From NCBI GenBank assembly GCA_025991245.1, contig BQMJ01000005.1, forward strand, positions 1 through 64,000: 64,000 nucleotides of DNA, written 5' to 3'. Positions 1 to 11,900 of the stretch are shown in pieces. A model generated the notes under the pieces. The model saw only the letters and a program-made list of their open reading frames with translations, searched no databases and was not told where the DNA came from. Origin of the DNA: Galdieria partita. Its lineage: Eukaryota; Rhodophyta; Bangiophyceae; Galdieriales; Galdieriaceae. Position numbers and translations under genes: made by a program. Numbering within the stretch: position 1 is the first letter of the stretch; each line of letters starts with the position of its first letter.

Positions 1-495
1 AATAAACCCTAATAAACCCTAATAAACCCTAATAAACCCTAATAAACCCTAAATAAACCCTAAAATAAACCCTAATAAACCCTAATAAACCCTAATAAAC
101 CCTAATAAACCCTAATAAACCCTAATTAAACCCTAATAAACCCTAAATAAACCCTAATAAACCCTAAATAAACCCTAATAAACCCTAATAAACCCTAATA
201 AACCCTAAATAAACCCTAATAAACCCTAAATAAACCCTAATAAACCCTAATAAACCCTAAATAAACCCTAATAAACCCTAAATAAACCCTAATAAACCCT
301 AATAAACCCTAAATAAACCCTAATAAACCCTAATAAACCCTAATAAACCCTAATAAACCCTAATAAACCCTAATAAACCCTAATAAACCCTAATAAACCC
401 TAATAAACCCTAATAAACCCTAATAAACCCTAATAAACCCTAAATAAACCCTAAATAAACCCTAATAAACCCTAATAAACCCTAATAAACCCTAA
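1..495. repeat. Telomere, left chromosome end
   Basis: Nearly perfect head-to-tail copies of the 10-base unit AATAAACCCT, about 48 in all, with scattered longer variants that carry one or two extra A or T (for example near positions 50-65 and 125). The C-rich strand reads 5'->3' into the chromosome, as expected for a left end. The G-rich strand unit would be AGGGTTTATT. From about 496 to 580 the units decay into related forms with GAACC and CTCAGTAAA, the usual look of a telomere-subtelomere junction. Confidence 0.96.
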
Positions 496-514
496 AACCA
501 AATAAACCCTAATA

Positions 515-3207
515 GAACCAAATAAACTCTAATAGAACCTAGTACAACCTCAGTGAAACCTCAGTAAAGCCTGAATAAGAAAGAAAAATGCATATTCTTT
601 TCTGTCAGGCTACGTGTATTTTAAAGTTCACTGCTTTTTTTTCTTGAATGCATCAGAGAAGAAAGTTATTTAATTCTATCAATCGTTTTTTTCGTGCTTC
701 TAGTATAACTAATTAAGCCGCATGTTTTTATAAAGGCTTTTTTTAATGGCCATATGATTTTTGGTTTGTTCTTTTTTTTGTTTGTGGATTTGAGTTTGAT
801 TGCGGGAACACTTAGAATCCCAAAAAAATTTATACATGTCATCTTTAATTAATTATTGAATTTTTTGCTTAGCTGTTCTTTTGTTGTGTTGTGCCGATTT
901 AAAATTTTAAGCGGTTTGTTTCAATGAAAAACTTTTTTGGTTGTTTTTGGCCTTAATACCTTTCTCTTTTATTGTCAAAGTTGTAAAACAAATTATTAAA
1001 GCTTTTAGTACTTTTTTTTTGTTCTTAGTTAAGGCCCTGTATAATGTGTAGAGAATCGTCGAGTTTTCTTACAATGGATGAATGTTCCTTTATTTATCCT
1101 GTCAATATTTTTCTATAGCATATGACTTCGGGTGAAAACAGTACTAAACCTTAATAAAACTTAATTGAACCTGATAAAAAGAGTTCCTATTGCCCTGTAT
1201 CTGACCATCCGCATTTGAACAATTATCACTGTCTATGTCATATTGATTTGTTGAAGAAAAAGGCGATGTTTCTCTATGAAGACTTTAATTTTTGCTATTA
1301 GTCTCGTAAAATTAGTCAATTTTAAATGGTGCTTCTTGTTTTGCTAGTGATAAAATGACGTGCCTTGTGAGCCAGTTTTTTGTATGTTTGTATTTGTTGT
1401 TCATTAAGGGAAGACCTGGAAATTTAAGGAAAATTTTAAGATGGTATTTTTAATTCAAAGCTCTTTTGAGTTGAAGCATTTCTCTGCTGCTTTGCAGTAA
1501 TTCGAATTTGTGAGGCATTTAGAGATTGTGACCATTTTTCTTAAGTAGCTCCTTTTTGTTGTCATTTGCATTATTACCGACATTCTTGATTGACCTAGTG
1601 GAACAATAAATTTATATGTTTTTCACATTATTTTTTTTGCTTTGTCTGATATTTGTGCCAAATCTATTTGGTGTAAGATCCTTTTGGTTTTTCTGATATT
1701 GGATGAATTTACCTTGAAGCACCCTGTTAACGTCTTCCAATTGTATTTGAAAGTTTAGTTAAATATGCTTATTTAACTAAAAATTATACCCTAATGAAGC
1801 CTGGAAAACCAAAATAAGGAAAAATTCTTATTGCTTTTAGCCAGGACATGCCTAGTCTTTCAATACATTGCGCTCTAGTTGTCTCAAAGTAGGAGTGCGC
1901 AGTGTAAATTGTTTATGTCTAGTTTCTTATTTATGCTTTTTGCCAAAGAATTGTTACGTTTGTTTTATTTTTGCGCTCTAGTTGTCTCAAAGTAGGAGTG
2001 CGCAGTGTAAATTGTTTATGTCTAGTTTCTTATTTATGCTTTTTGCCAAAGAATTGTTACGTTTGTTTTATTTTTGCGCTCTAGTTGTCTCAAAGTAGGA
2101 GTGCGCAGTGTAAATTGTTTATGTCTAGTTTCTTATTTATGCTTTTTGCCAAAGAATTGTTACGTTTGTTTTATTTTTTATGCTCGTTGCGCTACTGACC
2201 TAGTTTGGTTTCCTGTCAGCCACATTTTGTTTAAGCTTTTTTGGATCGGAAACTAGAGTTACTTGTTACATTCCTCGTTTAGTTCAGATTTTTTGAAGTT
2301 CACAAATTTTCTGCTTCTTTTGCATTGTTTTGAGATTTCAAGTCTTTCGTTTAAATGGTACTCTTCTGGCTACGTTAGTCTAAAAAACGAGCAATGTACG
2401 CGAAGAAGTCGTCTCAACAGTTGAGCAATCTGTCACAATTAACATTTTCCTCTCTTTATTCTTTGTTGTTTTCGTTATTGCATTCAAGGGTTGTCCCTTC
2501 TTTTTACTACTTTTCTATAATTAAAAAGAACATTTTTCTTCTGTATTTCATTGTCATATAGCAAATGAACTCCCTTTCATTAAAAGCATTGTATTTTTTT
2601 TTTCGAGCCGATTCCTGTAACGTGTTAACTTCGTTTCACACGGTCGACAAATATCTACCCCACGAGAACAGGTTAAATGTATTGATGATGTAAACAACAT
2701 GTGGTATATGAAAATTCTTCAATATATCCTCTTCTTTCTATTTCTCTGATTTCTCATTCTATGGTTTGCTCGTAAAATTGGTATTTGTATTATTTCTTTA
2801 ATAAACTTTGGATACAAGTGTAGCCCTTATAATGCAAAGATTGCCTATTCCCCTTTGATACATTGCATAAGTGCCTCTTTAATACCTTTTCATAATGCCA
2901 CTGTGATAGAACTGAAACTAAAATGCTGAAATCTTTTTTTTTTTTTAGTGTTGCCATTAATTTTAAAAATTATTGAATTTTTTATGCAGTAATGCTACAG
3001 TAATGTTTCTCGCAAATTTGTCTTTTCATATAGGTTTGTATGGATATTACTTGGTAACGATAATGATATTTCTTTATTGCCTTTTCTTATTAAATTCGTT
3101 GACATCTCCAGTGCATATATAATGAAAAACTTTTCGATTTGGATAGTTTCGAAACTTTTGTTTCTTTCGTTTTACCAAGACTTTCATAGTTGAACCTTAT
3201 GAGAATC
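515..3207. repeat. Subtelomeric repeat unit A
   Basis: First and longest of four diverged copies of a subtelomeric unit. It begins with decayed telomere motifs and then the marker CCTGAATAAGAAAGAAAAAT near 570. The same marker recurs near 3270, 4235 and 6540. Further shared blocks follow in the same order: a block near 1190-1360 that recurs near 3890, 4855 and 7175, and a block near 1885 that recurs near 5540 and 7860. The sequence is T-rich with no convincing coding frame. Copies differ by many substitutions and small indels, so the duplication is not recent. Confidence 0.75.
1870..2175. repeat. 103-bp tandem triplication
   Basis: Three consecutive, essentially identical copies starting at 1870, 1973 and 2076, each opening with GCGCTCTAGTTGTCTCAAAG. 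The period is 103 bases. Single-copy relatives sit at the matching place in the later units (near 5520 and 7840). The triplication is therefore local to unit A and younger than the units themselves. A short open frame across it is an accident of the repeat. Confidence 0.9.
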
Positions 3208-4180
3208 GTCTTTATTAAACCCTAATAGTAAACTATAAGTAGACCGTATAGTAAACCCTCAGTAAAATCTGAATAAGAAGGAAAAATGCATACTCCGTTC
3301 GGCCAGACTACACATATTTTGCAATTCATTTAGCTTTTTTTTCTTATATGCATTCGAGGACCCTCTTAATTTTATCAAGCTTTTTCTCCTTGCTTGTAAT
3401 CAGGTTTGTCGCAAATTTTTAATGAGCATTTTAAAGATGGCGTTGTGAATTTTTTTATTGGCTCTTTTTGGTTACGTTTGTATTTGAGTCATATTGCGAG
3501 AGTACTGGAAATGTAAAGAAAATGTTTACATTTTACTTTTAATCAGTGGTTGTCCTTTTGTGTTTAGGCATTTTTCTGTTGTTTTGTGTTGATTAAAAAT
3601 CTTAAGCGATTCACTTAAATGCATTTTTTTCTAGTAACTGTTACCTTGTCATTGTCGCCTTTTATTGACCAAGTTGTAAATCAAATTATTAAAGCGTTTA
3701 TTACACATCGTTTTTCTTCGTTCTTAGTTATAACCCTATATATTGTGTAAAGCATCCTCGAACTTTCGTATTATGGATGAATGCTCCTTTATTTATCCAG
3801 TTAATATTTTTCTATAGTATGTGACTTTGGATAAAAATAGTAATAAATCTTAATAAAACTTTATAAGCCCTGATAAGAAAGTTCCCATTGCCCTGTGCCA
3901 AAACATCCGCATTGGAAGATTTATTAGGTTTTCTGTCATCAGAATGCTTAAAGAAAGAAAGTGAATTGGTTCTACCAAGACCTTTACTTTTGCTTTTAGT
4001 CTGGTGATAGTAATTAATTCTCAAAACTGTGTTTCTTGTTTTGCCAGAGATAAAATATCTTGCCTTGAGCAATTTTTGCGTATTTTTGTATTTGTTGTTG
4101 ATTACGGGAAAACCTGGAAATTTAGGGAAAATTTTGAGATGCTATTTTTTGAGGCCTTTTTGAGTTTAGGTATTCCCTAC
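3208..4180. repeat. Subtelomeric repeat unit B (short copy)
   Basis: A shortened copy of the subtelomeric unit. It opens with a recognisable telomere remnant (ATTAAACCCTAATAGTAAAC, 3214-3233) and then the GAATAAGAAGGAAAAATGCA marker. It carries the first and middle shared blocks (for example the 3890-4060 block) but jumps to the next unit at about 4180, where another TAATAGTAAACC motif appears. No gene is seen. Confidence 0.7.
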
Positions 4181-6510
4181 CAAGACCTAATAGTAAACCA
4201 TAACTAGACCGCATTGTAAAACCTCAGTAAAACTCGAATAAGAAAGAAAAATGCATACTCTTCTTTGCCAGGCTACACATATTTTACGATTCACTTTTCT
4301 ATTGAATGCATCAGAGAAGAAAGTCCTTTAATTCTATCAATCGTTTTATATTTACTTCTAGTATAATTAATTTATGTAGCAAAATTTTATAAGAGTTTTT
4401 TGAATGGCCATATGACATTTGTTGTCGTCTTCATTTTGTTTATGCGTTGGAGCTTTACTGCGTGAACACTTGAATCCCTGAAGAAAATTTTTCCATTTTC
4501 TCTTTAATTAGTGATCGTTTTTCTTTTTTTCAGGCATTTCTCTGTTGTGTTGCGTTGATTAAAAATTTTAAGCGGTTTGCTTCAATGAAAATTTTTCTTG
4601 GTTGATTTTAGCCTTATTAGCCTCATCAATTTTTCACAAAATTTACAGCAATTTATTGAATCTTTTATTACCGACCTTTTTTCTTTTTTTTTTTATTGAA
4701 GCTGTATTCATCCAATGTTGAACCTTTTTGATTTTCTATATTGGTTGGATGTTCTTTTAGTCATCCTATTAATATCTTTCAAGGTTATCTGTTTTTTGAT
4801 AAGAAAAGTTATATAACTTAGTAAGCCTGATAAGTAAAATTCCCATTGCCCTGTACTAGACCATTCGTATTTGAACATTTATCCAGGTCTTGGTCATCTC
4901 AATGCATTGGGAAAGAAAGCGAATTGGTTCTATCAAGACCTTTACTTTCGATTTTAGTTTCGTAAAAATAATGAATTCTCAAACTGTGCTACTTTTTTTG
5001 CCAGCGATCAAATGACTTGTCTTGTGGGCTATTGCTGCGTATGTTTGTATCTCTTGGTTACTACGGGTATTTAGGCAAAATTTTAGGATTCTATTTTTAA
5101 TTCAAAGCCCTTTCTACTTAGGGAATTTCTCTGTTGCTTCGCAGTAATTCAAAATTGTGAACTTTTTCGAAATCGTGAGCATTTTTCTTCAATGGTTCCT
5201 TTTTCTTGTTGTTAGCATTATTACCTTCGTTCTTAATTGAACGAGTGGTACTGTAAATAAATATTCTTTTTTTCACATTGTGATACTTCGCTTTATCTGT
5301 TATTTTTGCCGAATGTATTTCGTAAAAAGTCCTTTTGGTTTCTGGTAATGGATGAATTTACCTTCATTGACCGTGTTAATACCTTCCTATAGTATTTGAA
5401 CTTTTATGTAAATATGCATATTTAACTAGAAATTGTACCCTAATCAAGCATAATAAAACAGAAAGAAGGGAATAATGTTTATTGCTTTTAGCCATGAAAT
5501 ACCTAGTTTTTGATTCATTCCACTCTAGTAGTATCAAAGTAGGAGTGTGCAGAGTTAAGTGTTTATGTCTGGTTTCTTATTTATGTTTTTTGCCAAAGAA
5601 TAGTTACGTCTTGTTTTATTTTTTATGCTCGTTGTGCTTCTGACCAAGGTTGGTTTCCTGTAAGCTAAAATTTGTTTAAGCTTGTTTTGGATTGGAAACT
5701 GGACTTAGTTGTTACATTCCTCATTTAGTTCAGATTTTCTTTGGAGTTCACAAATTTTTGCTTCTTTTGTGTTGTTTCGAGAATTTAAGTGATTCGTTTG
5801 AATGGTACCCTTCTGGTGTCATAAGTGTGAGGCGCGAGTAATGTACGTGAACAAGCCGTTGCAACAGTAAAGCAATCTGACATTATTAACATTTTCATTT
5901 CTTTGTTTTTTACTGCTTTCATTGTTGTTTTCAAGGATTGTCCCTCCTTTGTACTACTTTTCCTCCAATGAGAAAAAAATTTTTTTTCATCTGTATTTCA
6001 ATGTGGTTTAGTTACTAAATTTAGTTTCATCAAAAGTATTGTATTTTTTTTCTCTCTGAGCAGTTTGCTGTAACTTCTTTACTTCGTTTCACACGGTCGA
6101 CAAATAACTGCAGGACGAGAACAGGTTCAAAGTACTGATGATGTAAGGAACATATGGAAATTCTTCAATGTATTCTCAAGTTTCTATTTCTTTATATGCT
6201 TATTATTCTATGGCTTCCTTGTAAAATTGGTATTTGTGTTGTTCCTTTAATAAACTTTAGAAATAAGTGTATCCCTTATAATACAAAAATTGCCTTTTCC
6301 CCTTTGATATATTGCATAAACTTTTCTTCAATACCGTTTCATAATGCCAATATAGTTGAACTGAAACTGAATTGCTGAAATCTTTCTTGTGTGATATTTT
6401 TTCCTTATAGCTCTATTCGAGGTATATTTTGCATAAGTACTTGGAAGCGTATAGAGAAAGTTTATATTTTGCTTTTAACTGGTGTTTGTCCTTTTTTTGT
6501 TGAGGCGTTT
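4181..6510. repeat. Subtelomeric repeat unit C
   Basis: A nearly full-length copy of the subtelomeric unit, starting with AATAGTAAACCATAAC and the marker near 4235. It contains the 4855-5020 block, the single-copy relative of the 103-bp repeat near 5525-5620, and the block near 6090-6370 that matches 2640-2930 in unit A. The small open frame at 6154-6378 lies inside a repeated block and is not conserved as protein between copies. Confidence 0.72.
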
Positions 6511-8985
6511 TTATGTACCCGATAATAATTCCTCAGTAAAACCTGAATAAGAAAGAAAAATGCACACTCCCTTCTGCCAGCCTACACATATTTTACAATT
6601 TACTGCATTTCTTTTCTTAATTGCATTTTAAACGAAAGTTTCTTAATTCTATCAATCCTCTTCGTTTGCCTTTTGTCTAGTATAATTAGTCGCAAATTTT
6701 ACTGAGTGTTTGGTGGCGTTTTGGAGACTGTTCTTGTGGGTTATTTTTCCATTACATTTGTATCTGAGATATATTGCATGAATACTTGGAAACGATAGGT
6801 AAAAGTTTTGATTTTGCTTTTAACTTATGATTGTCCTTCATCTGTTTTTAGGCATTTTCATCTCGTGTTGTGTTGATTTACAATTTGAAGTGGTCTGTTT
6901 AATTGAAATTTTTTTTGGGGATGATTGTTGCCTTGAAACTCTCGTTTTTCATTGATTTTGTTGCAGAACCATTTATTAAAGCTTTTTTTATTGTTTTTTA
7001 CTTATTCTTGTGAAGCCGTTTTCATTGGGTGAAGGATCCTTTTGCTTTATTCTGTTGGATGAATGTTCCTTTTTCTATCCTGTTAATTTCTTTCTATCGT
7101 ATGTGTCTTTTGTTAGAAGCAGTAATAAAATTAAAAAAATTAATCAACCCTGAAATAAAATTCCTATTGTCCTGTTCCAGGTCATTTGCATTCGAAATTT
7201 ATCAGGTTTTTGGAAGTCTCAATGCATTGGAGAAAGAAAGAGTATTGGTTCTATCAAGACATTCACTTTTGCTTTTAGTTTCGTAAAGGTAATGAATTCT
7301 CAAACTGTGCTACTTGTTTTGCCATCGATGAAATGACTTGCCTTGTGTGCTATTTCTGCGTATGTTTGTATTTTGTTGTTTGCTACGGGTATTTAGGTAA
7401 AATTTTTGGATGCTATTTTTTGTTCAAATCCCTTTTGAGTTAAGGAATTTCTCTGTTACTTTGCAATAATTCGAAATTTTGAGCTGTTTAGAAATTGTGA
7501 GAATTTTTCTTGAATGGTTGCTTTTTTGTTATTGTTAGCATCATGAATTTCGTTCTTGATTGAAACAGTTGCACAGTAAGTTAATTGTTTTCTTCATATT
7601 ATGATATTTTGCTTCGTGTTTTATTTGTGACGAATCTAATTGGTGAAGTATCCTTTTGCTTTCTTATATTGGATGAATTTACCTTGATTCACCATGTTAA
7701 TATCTTCCAATGGTATTTGAACTTTTAGGTAAGTATGCATATTTAACTTGAAAGTATACCCTAATGAAGTATTATAAAACCAAAATGACGAAAAAATGCT
7801 TGTTGCTTTCGTCCTTGACATACCTAGTTTTTCAATTCACTGAGCTCCAGTAGTCCCAAAGTTTTAGTAAGCAGAGTGAATTGTTTATGTCCGGTTTCTT
7901 ATTTATGCTTTTCTGCACAAAGAATAGTTACTTATTGTTTTATTTTTTTTTTGCTTTCTGTGCTACTGACCAAGTTTGGTTTCCTGTCAGCTACATTTTG
8001 TTTAAACTCTTTTTGGATTGAAAACTGGAGTTAGTCTTTTACATTCCTTCTTAAGTTCAAATTATATTAAGAATGCACAATTTTCTGCTACTTTTGTATC
8101 GTTTTGAGATTCTAAGTGGTTCGTTTAAATGGTACCCTTCTGGTGACCTTAGTCGAAGGTGCGAGCAATGTACGCGAACAAGTCGTCGCAACAGTAGAGC
8201 AATCTGTCACTGTGTAACATTTTTCTTTTTTTGTTTTGTGCTGTCCTCATTGCTGCATCCAAGAATTACCTCTTCTTTTTACTACTTTTCCTCCAATGAG
8301 AAAAAAACAATTTTTCTTCTGTATTTCTATCTGATATAGTTGCTAAATTCCCTTTCATCAAAGGTATTGTATTTTTTTTCTCCGTCAGCAGATTGCTGTA
8401 ACTTTTTTACTTAGTTTCACACGGTTGAGGAATATCTGCCTGACCAGAGCAGATTCATGGTACCAATGATGTAAAGAACAAGTTGTACATAAAAATTTCT
8501 CAATATATTCTCAAGTTTTCATTTCTCTAAAGGTTTTTTCTTTGGCTTTTTTCTAAGATTGGTTTTGGTATTGTTCCTTTGGTAAACCGTATAAAGAAAG
8601 TCCTAAACTGGTAATGCAAAAATTGCCTATTCCCCTTTGATATATTGCAAAAACTTTTCTTCAATACCGTTTTATAATGCCAATGCAATAGAACTGAAAA
8701 TGAAATGCTGAAATCTTTTTCTTTTAACTGTTGTCAAAAGTTTTGGAATTTTTTTAAACTTTTATGCCTTGGTGACATAGTAGCTTTTTCGTTGAGTTTG
8801 TCTTTTTATATAGGTACTACATTGTTGCGATGATGTTCTTTGTTTACTGATTTTTCTTATTAAGATCGCTGCTGTCTTCAGGGCATACATAATAATAAGC
8901 TTTGAATATGGATAGTTTCGAAACTTTTGTTTCAATGGTTTCGCCAGGATCTTCGTGGTTGAACCTTACCTTGTTAGAATCGTTT
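6511..8985. repeat. Subtelomeric repeat unit D
   Basis: Fourth and innermost copy, starting near the CCTCAGTAAAACCTGAATAA motif (about 6530). It shares blocks in the same order as units A and C: 7175-7340, 7840-7990, 8400-8710 and 8880-8970. It ends near the GAACCTTACCTTGTTAGAAT stretch, which matches the sequence just before unit B (about 3190). Short open frames at 7029-7286 and 8073-8339 are frame accidents. Confidence 0.7.
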
Positions 8986-11900
8986 TTAGAAATTTGTCTT
9001 ATATAGCAAAATTCTAAGTATTGTTATTTGGTCATTTTATTGTATTCTACGGTACTATGCTATCGAAAATTTAACCATTTGGTAAGTCGTTTCTGAGACA
9101 CTGCTTGCTTAATTCTTTGAGTAGCCTTACTTGAAATATAGTGTCGGTATACATATTTAGCAAAAAATAAACAGTGCTTATGCTATTCTTAGATTCTCGA
9201 ATGCAACATCTTGTGTTTTGGTAACTTTTTTGAACCGCCTTGTATCTATTCTCTACTATGTCAAATTCTGAATCTCTTTCTCGGCTTTTCAGTGTGCACT
9301 CTTATGTCACAGATTTTTGTTCAATTGTTACGTTTTAAGAATGAATGAGCTAGAAGATTCAATTGTCGTTTAGGCTCTTTATTCACATTTTAGAAAGTTC
9401 ACTTGTTTGATCATTTCTCTTCTAGTACTACTGTCTGTTTTTCTTTTGTGTTTTATGTCTTATAACCCTTGAATGCGTAATGAAGTTTTCCTAGGTTCTA
9501 TTTCACCTATGCACTAAACGGTTTGAGATAAGAATATATTGATCTTTTCTATACGCAGATTTCTTTTACTTTTCTTTTTACTGAATTTCGAATTATCACC
9601 TACTGTTTATCCCTGAGAACAACTAGAAGTTTTTATGCCATAAAGGACAAATAATGTATTGAAATTCTTCAATTTTTTCACATTGGCCGATCTCCCTAAA
9701 TTCTTCCTTTTTTCATAGACTCTATTCGAGACGATATTTTTATTGCTCTTCTAATAGATCGTAGATAATTTCAGAAAAACAAATTTTTTTTATTTGAAAC
9801 AACACGACTTTTCATTCCTTTTTCTAAAAGCATGCGGTTTTCTCAACTCACTAGGTCGTCGTAAAAAAATGTAATAGAGTATAAAATTAAGTGGTTTAGA
9901 CTCGGTCACATACTTGTGAAATTGTGTCAAGATTCTTCAAGATTTTAGTGATTTTGCCAATTTATCTCGAGTGGCAAAGTAATTCTTCCTTTGAAATTTT
10001 TGGAATCACCCCCACAGTTGTATTGGTATTGCATGTTAGCGATATTTAATTGTTCCATTTCTTTCACCTTTATTGAAGCTTTTAATTTTTTGGGGGAGCT
10101 GAGCAATTTGATTATGAATTTGATATATTGCGGAATCTAAATTTGGTAACTTTTACAGCTAACCTATTGCATGGCTTGTTTTACTATAGTCGTTTCGATA
10201 TTGAAAAGCGACAGTTTTTCGAAAAGTAGAATCTTGCAACTGTTGGTTGTTACTATGTGGTATCTTTTATCAGACACCTTCTTTTTAAAAAGTTGTTTTG
10301 CTTTCTTGTGGTAACTGAATTCATTTTGTTCTATTTTATGTTGATCGACATTATATATACACGAATTGTACTGTTGATATATATAAGGAATATGAAGCAA
10401 GCCACGCTTTTGACATAAAGAAGCCTCAAATGATTAAACAGTTAGCAATCTAGCCACAAAAGTTCAATGTTGGTCTGTAGCAATTTGAATATTATATGCT
10501 TTATGTCAGTTTGACTATGCTTTGATTGACAACTTGTAGAGAAACATATCTCTCAATTGCACTTTTCCTCCATGAGTTTGTTGTGTTTTTATTCTTGTTC
10601 TTTGAAATTATCCTGTTGTTTTTGTTTCTCTCCTTAACTATATAAAATTTCTTTTAACTATTTCAATTTGACAAAAGTACTGAATTGTTTCCTACGGAGT
10701 GTTTGGTAGGTTTTTCGTTGAACATGCATTTTGGACACTTCTTCTTACTATCTTTTGCATTATCGATCAATGTCCGTTGAAGAAAACAATTAGAGATATA
10801 CTTATTCAATAAAGACAAGTAGTATATGAGAATTCTTCAAATTTCTAGAGATTCTATTTCTCTTGCTGTCTTTCTTTTCTCTATGGGTTATTTTCAAAAT
10901 AGCTATCTGTATCGTTCATTTATTAGTCTATAAGTGTACGAAAGAAGGAAACGTTACAAAGATTTAAATAAAATAGAATTGTCTAGTTTGCTCTGACATA
11001 CGTCATGCGCTTTCCTCCATTGAATTATGTTCTCGTGAAACCAATGTTATAAAGCAAAGGATTATTTAATAATTCAAATATTTTGACTTACCTTGTTGCT
11101 TTCATATTGGGTAGTGTTTAAGTTTTGTTTTGTTTGTTGATCCATTCGTGTCAATTCATCTTCTCCTAAGAAATCTTCATCCTCTAACATACTCGTGAAC
11201 TTGTAACGCTTTTGACTGATCATGAATTTTCTCTAGTACTTGCTTTGGGGAAACGTTTTCATTTGTTTGGAGCTAACATAATTCATTATTTACTTGAAAT
11301 CTTGCAAAACTAAATTGGCTCCACTTTCCGTTTTTTGCAACAGTACTATTTACCACCTAATGTATCAGAGTCTTTCTCGATTCGCTGACAGTGTTTTGTA
11401 GAGTACAACCTTGTTTCGCCCTATTTTTCCTTATGTTGTCCTATCTATCACTTAGCAATTTGGCAAAACAGGTTTTATTTTCTTATGATCATTGTATACT
11501 CCTTATTTAATTCTGTGAGTATCTTTGTATACTATAATGCTACTTTGCTGATGGTATACATATTGAACCAAAAGTAAGCCATATCATACATATGCCATAA
11601 AAAAGGATTTCAATTGAAAGAAGCAGTTAACAATGACAAAATTAATATTCCATAATGTCTGCTGTTCTTCCTCTTTCTTGTTGCTTTATGTCTAGATAAT
11701 CTATAACTTTGAGTGGTAGCTATTAGAAGAAAGTATCACTGAGTAGCATTCTTTCTTATCGGTCATGTGGTACTTTCATTCTTTTTCTCTACAATCAGTT
11801 TTTTCTTCCTTGCTTTCTTATCTTTAAGTGCTTTTTTAGTCTTTTACTATGCATTGCATAACATTTTGGCTTCTTTCTAGCTCTTTTCTCTAGAATTTTC

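Noticed and set aside
2074-2256. 60-codon open frame
   Set aside because: It lies across the third copy of the 103-bp repeat, needs a TTG start and is not conserved in the other units.
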